Origin: Campylobacteraceae bacterium
GTDB lineage: Bacteria; Campylobacterota; Campylobacteria; Campylobacterales; Arcobacteraceae
DNA: 64,000 nucleotides
Direction: 5' to 3'
NCBI GenBank assembly: GCA_013215945.1
Contig: JABSOM010000002.1
Coordinates: 62,001 to 126,000 of the forward strand
The notes beneath the pieces are model-generated. The model searched no databases. It was not told where the DNA came from and saw only the letters and a list, made by a program, of their open reading frames with translations. Both the position numbers and the translations under genes were made by a program. Shown piece after piece: positions 16,008-24,890 of the stretch (position 1 is the first letter of the stretch; each line of letters begins with the position of its first letter).

Positions 16008-17603
16008 ATGGTTTTTTTTGATAAAAAATCCTCTAAAACTACAGTATTAAAACAAACATATAAAATTTTATTGGTTGATGATGAAAAAGACATTCATTCC
16101 TTAAGTAAACTTGTATTGAATAATTTCACCTATAAAAATAAAAATTTAGAAATTCTTAATGCCTATTCAGGAAAAGAAGCTAAAAAAACATTAGAAGAGA
16201 ATAACGATATCGTGCTTATTTTATTAGATGTAGTGATGGAAACGGATGATGCTGGTTTATTGGTTGTTAAGTATTTAAGAGAAGAGCTTAAAAATGATTT
16301 TACACAAGTTATTTTACGTACAGGCGTTGCTGGTAAATTAACTCAAATGGATGTACTTCATAATTATGGCATTAATGATTATAAAGAAAAAACAAACTTT
16401 AATGCACTTAGTTTGCATACCTCTGTTTTAACGGCAATTAGATCGTATGAAAACTTAAAAGCTTTAGATGAAAAAAACGAAAAAATATCAAAATTAAATT
16501 TACGCTTAGAGAATCTTTTATCAAATTTTGATGAAAATGTACTTTCTTGTCAAATAAATGAAGAAAAAGAAGTTTTTGCGGTAAGTCAATGTTTCTGTAT
16601 TTTGGCTGCTTTGGATGCAAAAGAATTAAAAAAAGATATTTTTCAAATTCTAAAAAAGAAAGATGAAGAAGAAGCTTTTTTAAAAAAAATCAAAACGAAA
16701 AATAAAGATAAAAATACTTTTATTTTTGAGCAAAAAAACATAAGAAAAGATGCCAGTGTTTTTTATATAAAATGGAAAATAAGTGCAAAATTTGATGATA
16801 AAGATGTGTTTTTATATTATCTTTGTCTTTGTGAAGATATTACAAATAAAAAAGAAGTGCAAGTAGCCAATGATGAAATTCATAGAAAAAACATTATCTT
16901 ATCCCAACAATCAAAAAAATCAGCCATGGGTGAAATGATTGGGAATATTGCCCATCAATGGAGACAGCCTTTAAATAACGTATCTTTATTGATTCATTAT
17001 TTAAGAGACAACTGCATTAACTTAAATCATAAAGAAATAGAAGATAATGTAGAAAAATGTAAAGAACAGCTTACGTATATGTCAAAAACCATTGATGATT
17101 TTAGTGATTTTTTAAGACCCACAAAAATGAAAGGTACTTTTTGTTTTAAAGATGTTTTTGAGAAAGTATTTAATATTACTTCTTTTAAATACGATAAAAA
17201 AGATATCACAGTGATTAAAAATATTGATGATATTAGAGTAAATTCGTATGAAAATGAGCTGGTACAAGCTTTGATTAATTTGTTAAACAATGCTATTGAT
17301 GCTTTGCGCGAAATAAAAGGAAAAAGATTAATTTTTGTAGATGTTATAAAAAAAGAAGATGAAATCATAATTACGATTAAAGACAATGCAAAAGGAATTA
17401 AAAAAGAAGTAATAAACAGAGTATTTGAACCCTATTTTACAACAAAAGGTGATAAAGACGGCATTGGAATTGGTTTGTATATGACACAAGAAGTTATTGA
17501 AAATAAATTGCAAGGACATATCAGCGTTAAGAATCAACGTTATACCTATGAGGATAAAAACTACACAGGAGCTTTGTTTACTATTACCCTTCCTCTTTCC
17601 TAA
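16008..17603 (+). CDS. Hybrid response regulator/histidine kinase
   Basis: A 531-residue cytoplasmic protein. Residues 18-145 form a receiver domain with acidic pair D24-D25, phospho-acceptor D74 (ILLDVVM), T at the end of beta 4 and K in NDYKEKTNF. A variable PAS-like linker follows (about 180-285). The kinase core has H~315 in MGEMIGNIAHQWRQPLNNVSL, the N box NELVQALINLLNNAIDAL, then DNAKGI, FEPYFTTK and GIGIGLYMT. The output is phosphotransfer, probably to a separate regulator. No receiver partner is adjacent, so it probably acts in a wider network. The layout is common in Arcobacter relatives. Confidence 0.92.
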   Translation: MVFFDKKSSKTTVLKQTYKILLVDDEKDIHSLSKLVLNNFTYKNKNLEILNAYSGKEAKKTLEENNDIVLILLDVVMETDDAGLLVVKYLREELKNDFTQVILRTGVAGKLTQMDVLHNYGINDYKEKTNFNALSLHTSVLTAIRSYENLKALDEKNEKISKLNLRLENLLSNFDENVLSCQINEEKEVFAVSQCFCILAALDAKELKKDIFQILKKKDEEEAFLKKIKTKNKDKNTFIFEQKNIRKDASVFYIKWKISAKFDDKDVFLYYLCLCEDITNKKEVQVANDEIHRKNIILSQQSKKSAMGEMIGNIAHQWRQPLNNVSLLIHYLRDNCINLNHKEIEDNVEKCKEQLTYMSKTIDDFSDFLRPTKMKGTFCFKDVFEKVFNITSFKYDKKDITVIKNIDDIRVNSYENELVQALINLLNNAIDALREIKGKRLIFVDVIKKEDEIIITIKDNAKGIKKEVINRVFEPYFTTKGDKDGIGIGLYMTQEVIENKLQGHISVKNQRYTYEDKNYTGALFTITLPLS

Positions 17604-17711
17604 AATAAACTATTACCTCTTCTCCTCTTTCTTTAGTGTATATTTTAACGATATACAAAAGCAGCACTAAATAATAAATTTACAAATTAAAAAAGATTAG
17701 TTAATATATTT

Positions 17712-17750
17712 TTGTTGAATTTTCAACAAAAATTATAGAAAATTCAACAA
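17712..17750. promoter_or_regulatory. MarR-type operator palindromes
   Basis: TTGTTGAATTTTCAACAA at 17712-17729 is an 18-bp near-perfect palindrome (TTGTTGAA-NN-TTCAACAA). A second half-site, ATTCAACAA, ends at 17750. It lies about 100 bp upstream of the MarR gene. MarR proteins usually bind such palindromes in their own promoters, so this is a good autoregulatory operator candidate. Confidence 0.6.
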
Positions 17751-17849
17751 AAAATGGCTAGAATATATGCAACGTTCATAGAACATATAAAAAGTCTATT
17801 ATTCTCACATGTTCTTTTGATTGCTGTTATTAAAACAAAGGATGCATAA

Positions 17850-18302
17850 GTGAAAGAAGTTTTAAGAGAAATTGGAATGATTGCAAGATGTTTATCCACC
17901 ATTAGCGATATTGAATTTAAAGATATAAATCTTGCAAAAAGTCAATATTTATATTTAGTTAGAGTTTATGAGAACCCAGGAATCATTCAAGAAAAACTTG
18001 CTTTTTTATTAAAAGTTGATAGAACCACTACTTCAAAAGCAATTAAAAAATTGATTGAAATGGGTTATATTAAAAAAACTAAAAGCGAAGAAAATAAAAA
18101 AGAATTTAAACTTTTTTGTACTAAAAAAACGGAAGAAATTTATTCTTTTTTAAAAAAAGAAGAAGAATATACCAGTTCTATGTCTTTAAAAGAATTAAGT
18201 CAAAAAGACAAAAATCATTTATTATCCATGTTATCTTTAATGAGAAAAAATATAGAAGAAGAATGGCTCGAATTAAAAAAAGGAAAGAGGAGAAATTATT
18301 AA
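17850..18302 (+). CDS. MarR family transcriptional regulator
   Basis: A 150-residue winged-helix regulator. The DNA-binding core is PGIIQEKLAFLLKVDRTTTSKAIKKLIEMGYIKKTKSEENKKEFKLFCTKKTEEI (about residues 47-101), with the MarR pattern of recognition helix TTTSKAIKKLIEMG and a wing containing KKEF. Flanking helices form the dimer domain. GTG start. Its stop abuts directly on the ATG of a GNAT gene, so the two are co-transcribed. An upstream palindrome suggests autoregulation. The ligand is unknown. Confidence 0.9.
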   Translation: MKEVLREIGMIARCLSTISDIEFKDINLAKSQYLYLVRVYENPGIIQEKLAFLLKVDRTTTSKAIKKLIEMGYIKKTKSEENKKEFKLFCTKKTEEIYSFLKKEEEYTSSMSLKELSQKDKNHLLSMLSLMRKNIEEEWLELKKGKRRNY

Positions 18303-18746
18303 ATGAACATTGAAATTAAAGAATTTAATGAATTATCAACGCTTGAATTATATGAAATTTTACAAGTAAGAGAAGAAGTGTTTATTGTGGAACAAAATTG
18401 TATTTACAAGGATTTAGACAATAAAGATTTAACTGCACTTCATCTAATCCTAAAAGAAGATTTAGAAATAATTGCATATTTAAGAATATTAAAAACAAAA
18501 GTAGACAGTAGCGAAATATCTTTTGGAAGAGTTTTAGTCACGCAAAAAGGCAGAGGAAAAGGGTATGCAAAATTAATTGTCAACAATGCAATACAGTATA
18601 TAAAAAAAACGTATAAAAACAAAACAATAACTATTGACGCACAATGTTATCTTAAAAAGTTTTATCAAGGTTTTGGTTTTGTAGAAAGTTCAGATGAATT
18701 TCTTGAAGATGGTATTCCTCATATCTGTATGAGAAAAACCATATAA
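18303..18746 (+). CDS. GNAT N-acetyltransferase, ElaA-like
   Basis: A 147-residue acetyltransferase. It begins IEIKEFNELSTLELYEILQVREEVFIVEQNCIYKDLDNKDLTALHLIL, the ElaA pattern (L-Y-x-[IL]-L-x-[AV]-R-x-x-V-F-[VI]-V-E-Q). The acetyl-CoA loop is RVLVTQKGRGKGYAKLIV (Q/R-x-x-G-x-G/A type, about residues 78-95), and the end has YLKKFYQGFGFVES. It probably acetylates a small amine or peptide. It is coupled to the upstream MarR gene with no gap, suggesting MarR-controlled expression. Confidence 0.88.
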   Translation: MNIEIKEFNELSTLELYEILQVREEVFIVEQNCIYKDLDNKDLTALHLILKEDLEIIAYLRILKTKVDSSEISFGRVLVTQKGRGKGYAKLIVNNAIQYIKKTYKNKTITIDAQCYLKKFYQGFGFVESSDEFLEDGIPHICMRKTI

Positions 18747-18760
18747 AGAGTATGGTGTAT

Positions 18761-19984
18761 CTATCGTATCTCATTTAACTCTATTTTAAACTCTGTTTTT
18801 TTATTTTCAGAACTTGTACAGGAAATTGAACCTGCAAAATCCTTTACAATGATATTTTTAGTAATACTAAGGCCTAACCCAGAACCACCTTCTTTTTTAT
18901 TGGTGCTAAAAAAAGTATCAAAAATTCTTCCTAGGTGTTCTTTTTTAATGCCTGCTCCATTGTCAAAATAAGAAAGCAAAACTTTATCTTCTTCTTTAGA
19001 GCAGTTTATAGTTATTTTGCCATCTTTTTTATTTTTGAATCCATGATTAATAGAATTTATAATTAGGTTGGTAATAATCTGAGAAAACAAACCCGCATTT
19101 GCATACATGTGTAATTTACTCTCGCAGTTTATTTCTACTTCTATTTTCTTTTTTTTGATTTCACTTGACAGGCTTAATACTATTTCTTCTAAATACTTTT
19201 TTAATTTAAAGTCTCTTTTTTCTTCATTGCTTTGATCCAAAGAAATTTGTTTAAAACTTTTCAATAAAACATTTGCTTTTTTTAAATTAGAAAAGATAAG
19301 TTTTCCCAGTTCTTGGCTTGTATTCATAAAACATACAAAGTCTTCTTCACTCATTTCTTCTTTTAAAAACTTCTCATTTAAATTTTGATTGAGCTCTAAA
19401 AAATGACTAATACCTGTGACGCTAATTCCTAAAGGTGTGTTAATCTCGTGGGTTATTCCAGCTACTCTTTTTCCTAAAGAAGCCATTTTTTCTAATTCTA
19501 ATAATTTATCTTCTTTGTATTTGCAGTGTAAATCATCTTCAAGGGTATTTGAAAATTCTTCTAATAAAGAGAGCTGAGCTTGGCTGTATTCTCTTTCTTC
19601 AGAGCTTAGTACACAAATAGTGCCAAAAACTTCGCCATTTCTATCAAAAATTGGATGGCCCAAATAATTAATCATATTTAGATTGGTATCAGGGCTTTCT
19701 TTCCATTTTTTATCTTTTAAAGCATTTTTAACATAAAGGTATTTTTTGCTTAATATTACTTGCCTACAAAATAAGTTAGGGTTTTGTATACCTTCTTCTC
19801 TTCCATTAATATAAGGGTTCTCTTTGTTTTGGCTTTTTATAAAAACATTAAGTTTATTTTTGCTTATTTGCATAATCAAAGCACTTGGCACGTCAAATAA
19901 AGAAACCAGTAAGTTGGTGAATTTCTGCCATTTTTTACGTATATCTTCGTCAATAACGGGGGGTTCTTTTACAGTATCTTTCAT
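18761..19984 (-). CDS. GAF-domain sensor histidine kinase
   Basis: A 407-residue cytoplasmic kinase from ATG 19982-19984. A TTG-initiated extension is possible, but it would run through the AGGGAG ribosome binding site. Residues 20-150 are a GAF domain (DVPSALIMQI, FCRQVILSKKYLYVKNA, MINYLGHPIFDRNGEVFGTICVLS). The H box is H179 in GKRVAGITHEINTPLGI, followed by the N box LFSQIITNLIINSINHGF, DNGAGI, FDTFFSTNK and GGSGLGLSI. Substrate and partner are unknown; the THEINTPLG form differs from the IAHQWRQPL kinases nearby. Confidence 0.9.
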   Translation of the reverse strand: MKDTVKEPPVIDEDIRKKWQKFTNLLVSLFDVPSALIMQISKNKLNVFIKSQNKENPYINGREEGIQNPNLFCRQVILSKKYLYVKNALKDKKWKESPDTNLNMINYLGHPIFDRNGEVFGTICVLSSEEREYSQAQLSLLEEFSNTLEDDLHCKYKEDKLLELEKMASLGKRVAGITHEINTPLGISVTGISHFLELNQNLNEKFLKEEMSEEDFVCFMNTSQELGKLIFSNLKKANVLLKSFKQISLDQSNEEKRDFKLKKYLEEIVLSLSSEIKKKKIEVEINCESKLHMYANAGLFSQIITNLIINSINHGFKNKKDGKITINCSKEEDKVLLSYFDNGAGIKKEHLGRIFDTFFSTNKKEGGSGLGLSITKNIIVKDFAGSISCTSSENKKTEFKIELNEIR

Positions 19985-20191
19985 AGTTACTCCCTGCAAA
20001 ATAAATTCTTCTATTAGTGTAGCTCAATAAACTAAAATATTTATGAAGTTTATAAGATAAATAATTATTATTATCTTTACCATGATTTAAGGAATTGTTT
20101 TGTTTTTGTGCGATTACAAGGAGTTGAAAAGTGCTAAAAATCAAGTTTTTTATTTGTTAGCTAGCTTTGAAAAGTAAGCTATATAATGAAT

Positions 20192-20229
20192 GATTAGAAA
20201 AGAATATCAAGGATTTGATATTCTTTTCT
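20192..20229. terminator. Strong stem-loop terminator (17-bp perfect stem)
   Basis: TTAGAAAAGAATATCAA (20192-20208), loop GGAT, and its exact complement (20213-20229) make a 17-bp perfect hairpin 17 bp beyond the stop of the reverse-strand secreted-protein gene. Read on the minus strand the descending arm is T-rich. It most likely ends that transcript and insulates the kinase gene downstream. Confidence 0.75.
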
Positions 20230-20246
20230 AAAACGAGTAGTAATAA

Positions 20247-21950
20247 TTAATAGGACCAAATCATACTGTTGAAGGTTGAAAGCTCTAATTGTACTAACGC
20301 TCCATGCGTTAAAACACCGTAAGCAATATCGGGATTTTCAGGATCAATCATCATTCCTCCCATATTAATTTTGTTTGCATTTCCAAGGGCACCATTCATA
20401 TTAACACTTCTTCTAACCCCATAAACAGATTTGAAAATAGGGTCATCAAAATCTTTTGTATCAGAAGTTATAGGTTCTCGTCTACCAACTCCTAATTCAA
20501 CTATTGCATGTGCTCCTGCATTATTCCCCGTAGCCATTACAAAACCACGACCATCTTTTTCCATATAAACCATTCTTGTATAACCCATCCCACTATATGT
20601 TCCATTTTCAAAAGTTTCTAAGGAACGAAAACCATCTTCGATTACGAAAGAATACATATCTCCTTTAGATACCCCTAAAATCATAGGTCCATATTCTTCA
20701 TCAACATGATAGAGCATACCTTTGACGGGAAACTGTATAAATTTACCTTTTCCAATATGTTTATATGCGGATGCAGATTTTTGTTTTCCACCAGGATTAT
20801 GCCCTTTAGCATTACCCCAAACAGACAATGGTGTACACGTTTTAGCATCTGCACTTATTTTTAAGATAGCATCACCTGCTCGTATATCATGCATGGAAAG
20901 ATAAAATTCATTTTTTGGCCCCATAGCAAAAGCTAAAGCCATGATTTCTACACTACTTTGTTTTGGATACTTTCCATTGGGTCTGTAACACTGACCATAT
21001 TTTTCATCTGCTTTTGGAGAAAACTTTTTATTTTTTGCTTTCCAAACGAGCGAACGAGCACCTGTATCTGGGTCGATTCTAATTATTTCTGTTCGTTTAC
21101 CTGTAGATTCACCAGAACCCCCTGCTAAAAGGTAAATCATACCATCATTACCCCATTTCATAATAGATGCACCCGTTAGGGGTTGTTTTTTATGATTTTT
21201 TCTTAGTCCATCGGATAAGTATCCTGAACCATATTCTTTCATTCCACGACGCTTATCGGGATAAAGCCCTGAGACCACTCGTCTGTTTTTTGTATCTATA
21301 TTCCATGCAACAATAGTTCCCGTACTTTGATAGTTTGGATTGGTCCATTTAATGACTGAAAAAAATTCACGTGTTTTGGGACGAAAAATTCCACCTGTCC
21401 ATCTTGTTCCACCTTTTTGTTTTTTCCAAGCATCAAATTTAGGTCCTTTCCCATATTTTACAGGCCACCTTGTTTTCATTTGTTTGTTTGGGTTAGAGCA
21501 GTTAATGATTCCTTCTTCTGGATCAACGTTTTTATCCTTAGGATTTAAATACCTATGTCCCGTACCAGTTACTCGACAACGACAATCGACTTCAAGTTTT
21601 GTTTGAAAAAGAATGTGCTCTGTATAGGTACCACAAGCATAGTTGTAATAAGGACTTTTTACATTAGTACTTGAGCGAATACATTGTGCTTTTCCATTAT
21701 CTAATCTTTTATCTTGTCTACAACTTGAACCATATTGACACTGTTCTATGGGAGTTTTAGGATCAGATTTAAGAGCTACATAACTGTTATTATAAAGGGT
21801 AGTTCCCCCTAATGAACCTGGGTAAACACAGCGTGTAGGTTCTGATTTTGGAGAAGAGTTAGCAAGAACATTATTAAAGAAAATGACTTGCAAGATGATT
21901 ATCACAGCTAAGATTTTTAGTACTAAGTTGTTTGTTTGGAGATTATTCAT
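20247..21950 (-). CDS. Large secreted Cys-rich protein, probable beta-propeller
   Basis: A 567-residue protein with an N-terminal signal peptide (residues 9-31, LVLKILAVIIILQVIFFNNVLA). A cysteine-rich section of about 120 residues follows (CVYPG, QCQYGSSC, QCIRSS, YACGTY, DCRCRV, INCSNP). From residue 175 on, Gly/Asn-rich blades such as TGGIFRPKTREFFSVIKW, GTIVAWNIDTKNRRVVSG, GNDGMIYLLAGGSGE, RTEIIRIDPDTGARSLVWK, GPKNEFYLSMHDI and GDAILKISADAKTCTPLSVW suggest a propeller of 6-8 blades. I recognise no family. Codon use is less AT-biased than in neighbours, hinting at acquisition. It is monocistronic, with a strong terminator. It probably acts in the periplasm or outside. Confidence 0.65.
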   Translation of the reverse strand: MNNLQTNNLVLKILAVIIILQVIFFNNVLANSSPKSEPTRCVYPGSLGGTTLYNNSYVALKSDPKTPIEQCQYGSSCRQDKRLDNGKAQCIRSSTNVKSPYYNYACGTYTEHILFQTKLEVDCRCRVTGTGHRYLNPKDKNVDPEEGIINCSNPNKQMKTRWPVKYGKGPKFDAWKKQKGGTRWTGGIFRPKTREFFSVIKWTNPNYQSTGTIVAWNIDTKNRRVVSGLYPDKRRGMKEYGSGYLSDGLRKNHKKQPLTGASIMKWGNDGMIYLLAGGSGESTGKRTEIIRIDPDTGARSLVWKAKNKKFSPKADEKYGQCYRPNGKYPKQSSVEIMALAFAMGPKNEFYLSMHDIRAGDAILKISADAKTCTPLSVWGNAKGHNPGGKQKSASAYKHIGKGKFIQFPVKGMLYHVDEEYGPMILGVSKGDMYSFVIEDGFRSLETFENGTYSGMGYTRMVYMEKDGRGFVMATGNNAGAHAIVELGVGRREPITSDTKDFDDPIFKSVYGVRRSVNMNGALGNANKINMGGMMIDPENPDIAYGVLTHGALVQLELSTFNSMIWSY

Positions 21951-22048
21951 TGTAATCCTTTTTATTGCAAGGACTCTATCCTTTTAATGTAACAAAGATG
22001 TAATATTCTTGTTAGTAAATATTTTTAGATACTAAATTATTTGTAATT

Positions 22049-22613
22049 TAAGAGCTCATACAAAGTGACCTTTGCGCTTTTTTCTTTTTCTTAATTGTCA
22101 GAAAAAGAAACAAAAAGAAGCAACTGACGAGTTGATAAAGCCCTTCGGGTTCCTAAATATTTTTATTTCTTAGCTAGGATATGAAACTCACTACAATGTG
22201 CTAAAGAGCACATTGCTTACGCTCAAACAGTCATATCCTTTTTCCGCTAAAAAATAAAAAGATTTAGCTTTCTCAAAGTCAGGGAAAGAGCCGTTGGGAA
22301 TGTAGTTATTTATTAGATTTATTTCTTTCTTATAGTTTTATATTTCAAGAGAAAACATTATTAGTAAAATGTGGAGCGGAGATTCTGCCTTTGTTGAAAC
22401 AGAGTGTTTGTTTTTTCTTTCGAAACAGCCCGAAACTGTTTGAGTGTGAAGAAATATGCTCTTTAGCATATTTTAACGAGTTTTGCAGGGCAGAAAGAAG
22501 AAAACAATAAGGGAAGGTAGCTTTGCTTTCAACAACGTGGCAGTTGCTTTCTTGTTTCTTCTTTTCAAGAAAAGAAGAAAAAAAACGAATGCGCTAGCTT
22601 TCACGAGCTCTTA
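22049..22613 (+). repeat. Large structured intergenic repeat, copy 1 (565 bp)
   Basis: A noncoding element bounded by TAAGAGCTC (22049-22057) and GAGCTCTTA (22605-22613). Its terminal ~75 bp are imperfect inverted repeats, including GAAGCAACTGAC near 22120 and GGCAGTTGCTT near 22540. Inside are conserved hairpins: AGGATATGA/TCATATCCT (22176/22231), CAATGTGCT/AGCACATTG (22194/22207) and AAATATGCT/AGCATATTT (22452/22465), plus CCCTTCGGG. A second complete copy lies at 34093 and a partial one at 36134. No ORF is conserved. It could be a non-autonomous mobile element or a structured RNA. Confidence 0.85.
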
Positions 22614-22653
22614 TTTTTGACATCTACTTTAAAAAAAGTAGATGCCTATACTT

Positions 22654-23184
22654 TTAATACGGAAGCAAAACGGCTTCAACAACCTTATTTTCTTTATAAG
22701 AAAGTTTCAAAATATTATTGCTGTCATTTGCTTTTTGCGTATCATACGAAGCATCTTCTCCAAAATACTTATAGGCATTATTAGCCGTATCCCAATGTCC
22801 AACAACAAGATGATTTCCACCTCTTTTTAATAAAACTTCCATCAACGCTTGCGTATTCTTTTTATCATATATTAATACTTCTGTATTAATACTAGCTGCC
22901 ATAGGTTGTGCAGTATTATTTGCTCTTAAAGATTGTGTAGCATATACTGCTTCTATTCCTAAGTCTTTTAAATATACAGCAAGTTCTTGCGCTCTTTTAT
23001 TCCCTTCCATAGTTAAGCTTGGGTCATCTCCCCCTTTTTCTTTTTGTGCATGTCGTACAAAATAAATTGTTCCAGATGTTGTTTGTGTCATCACAGATGT
23101 GCTTTGTTTTTCTGAACAACTTACAAAGAATACACTTAAAGCAAATACAGCAATAAGTGAAAATATATTTCTTTTATTTTTCAT
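22654..23184 (-). CDS. Histidine phosphatase family lipoprotein
   Basis: A 176-residue protein with a lipoprotein signal (SLIAVFALSVFFVSC, Cys23). The phosphatase fold follows: catalytic R44-H45 in YFVRHAQK, LTMEGNKRAQELAVYLKDLGIEAVYATQSLRANNTAQP (SixA/phosphoglycerate-mutase-like), and the second catalytic His130 in NHLVVGHWDTAN. It is expected to be tethered in the periplasm and to remove phosphate from an unknown ester. Phage-defence and sugar-phosphate roles are both unsupported. It sits between repeat copy 1 and the SIR2-HerA operon and is read away from the latter. Confidence 0.87.
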   Translation of the reverse strand: MKNKRNIFSLIAVFALSVFFVSCSEKQSTSVMTQTTSGTIYFVRHAQKEKGGDDPSLTMEGNKRAQELAVYLKDLGIEAVYATQSLRANNTAQPMAASINTEVLIYDKKNTQALMEVLLKRGGNHLVVGHWDTANNAYKYFGEDASYDTQKANDSNNILKLSYKENKVVEAVLLPY

Positions 23185-23714
23185 CTTCTAATTCCTTTTT
23201 AATTTTAATAGTTTATTTTATTCCCAAGGATAATAACACAAATAATCTTATAAATGATAACTATTATCAATAATAAAGAAATATTATTAATTTTGAAATT
23301 TACAAAAACTGTGACGCAAACTGTGACACCTTTTTGTTATTATTGTTTATAAAGACGAATAAATACAGATAAATTATTTAATAAAGTGATTTTATTGTTA
23401 TTGAAATGTTATTTTTTAATAGTAATATTGATTTTGGATAAGGGAATAGGGTTTGTGTTTTATTATAATAAAACATGAAAAGATTAGTGAAACTCTTCTA
23501 GTATTAAAAAATATCAATAAATTTTCTTTTTTTGATGTATGTTTGGGAATGATTAGCCTATGTGGTCAAAGAATACTATTTAGTACTTCATAACGCTCAA
23601 GTAAGATGATATGTGTAATTTCATGAAAATTAGAACTTCGCTGCAGGTTAAGGAATTACGAATAGGAGATATCTCAATTTATGTTGAGATAATTAAGAAG
23701 ATATAAGGAGTACT
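23185..23714. other. Intergenic region upstream of the SIR2-HerA operon
   Basis: About 530 bp with no credible gene. It includes the 17-bp motif GTGACGCAAACTGTGAC (23311-23327), also found at 39070, and a small stem ATCTCAATTTATGTTGAGAT (23670-23689) just before the ribosome binding site AAGGAG (23705). The stem is close enough to the SIR2 start to act as a leader or operator, which I cannot distinguish. Confidence 0.4.
23311..23327 (+). repeat. 17-bp motif shared with 39070-39086
   Basis: GTGACGCAAACTGTGAC occurs here and at 39070-39086, same orientation and identical. The motif itself contains two GTGAC units. The two copies enclose the SIR2-HerA, STAND and ADP-ribosylglycohydrolase genes. 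It could be a regulator site or a remnant of a recombinase attachment site. Confidence 0.5.
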
Positions 23715-24890
23715 ATGAACGAAAAAGATTTAACAATAAGTTTTTTCCAAGGAACTGATAATTTAATCCAAGATAATGAATTAGGATTAAAACAAATAAA
23801 ACAAAAAATAGCTGATTTATCTAATATAAAAAATATAAACTTTTTATTTGGTGCTGGTGTAAGTTCAGGTTCTATTCCTACAATGAAAGAAATGGTAAGA
23901 AAGATTGAAAATAATTTAGAAAATGAAATGCTAGTACTTTTTCAAGAATTGAAATCTAATAATGATGAAAACTTAGAAAAAATGCTAGGTGTATTATACT
24001 CTAGAAGAGCAGCGATATTAGGTGTGGGGAAAGATATTACTTTTACTAATTCATTAATTGAAGTTATTGAGAATCAAATATTTAAAGAAATAAATATTGA
24101 TGTTGAATCAAAAAAAAATAATTTCGAATTGTATAAAAGCTTTTATCAAAAAGTAACATTTAGAAATAAAGATTTAAGTAGAGTTAATATTTTTACTACC
24201 AATAACGATTTATTTAATGAAAGGTCATTAGATAATCTTAATATAAATTACAATAATGGTTTTGGTGGAGGATTAAAACGTTTTTTTAATCCTGCGAGGT
24301 TTGGATACACATATTCAAGAAAAATTGAATCAAGTATTGAAAAATTTGAATCATTAGATAACATGATTTATTTATATAAACTTCATGGCTCAATTAATTG
24401 GATTGAAAAAGAAGAAAATTCTCTTTTTAATATACAAGAAATAAATATTGCGAATACAGATAGTCGTCCTAAAGATGGTGTCTTAATATATCCAAATCCT
24501 TTAAAACAGAACATAAGTCTTGGTGCACCATATTCTGATTTAATAAGAGAACTTCAAAAAAAATTATTACTTCCTCATAGCGTTCTATTCATAGTTGGAT
24601 ATAGCTTTAGCGATGAACATTTAAATAATATTATTTATCAAGCATTATCTTCAAATTCATCTATTTCGATTGTAATTTTTGGTGATTATTCTGATAAATC
24701 AATTTGTAAAATAGATGATAAAAGAATATATAAAATCTTTGGAAAAATTGGGAAAGATACAATTCATTACTTTGAATATATTGTAAATCACTTAATTCCA
24801 AATTTAAATGAAGATAAAGAAAAAAATGTTCTAAAAGACTTTATTGATAAATTATCAGAAGTAGAATCTTCTAAAATTAAAGAATCATAA
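23715..24890 (+). CDS. SIR2-family NADase of a SIR2-HerA (Nezha) defence system
   Basis: A 391-residue protein with a SIR2-like Rossmann core: NINFLFGAGVSSGSIPTM (GAG at 46-48), NIFTTNNDLFNE (TTNND, 161-165, the NAD-binding T-x-N-x-D equivalent), YKLHGSINW with catalytic His224, and LFIVGYSFSDEHLNNII (292-307). SIR2-HerA systems protect against phage by degrading NAD+ through a large SIR2-HerA complex; this is established for the family. The stop overlaps the HerA start by 1 bp (TAATG), showing an operon. It has a good AAGGAG site. A small stem just upstream (23670-23689) may influence expression. Confidence 0.9.
   Translation: MNEKDLTISFFQGTDNLIQDNELGLKQIKQKIADLSNIKNINFLFGAGVSSGSIPTMKEMVRKIENNLENEMLVLFQELKSNNDENLEKMLGVLYSRRAAILGVGKDITFTNSLIEVIENQIFKEINIDVESKKNNFELYKSFYQKVTFRNKDLSRVNIFTTNNDLFNERSLDNLNINYNNGFGGGLKRFFNPARFGYTYSRKIESSIEKFESLDNMIYLYKLHGSINWIEKEENSLFNIQEINIANTDSRPKDGVLIYPNPLKQNISLGAPYSDLIRELQKKLLLPHSVLFIVGYSFSDEHLNNIIYQALSSNSSISIVIFGDYSDKSICKIDDKRIYKIFGKIGKDTIHYFEYIVNHLIPNLNEDKEKNVLKDFIDKLSEVESSKIKES

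Noticed and set aside
22049-22613. Protein-coding gene in the large repeat
   Set aside because: Frames are broken differently in each copy and conservation follows stems and block ends rather than codons.
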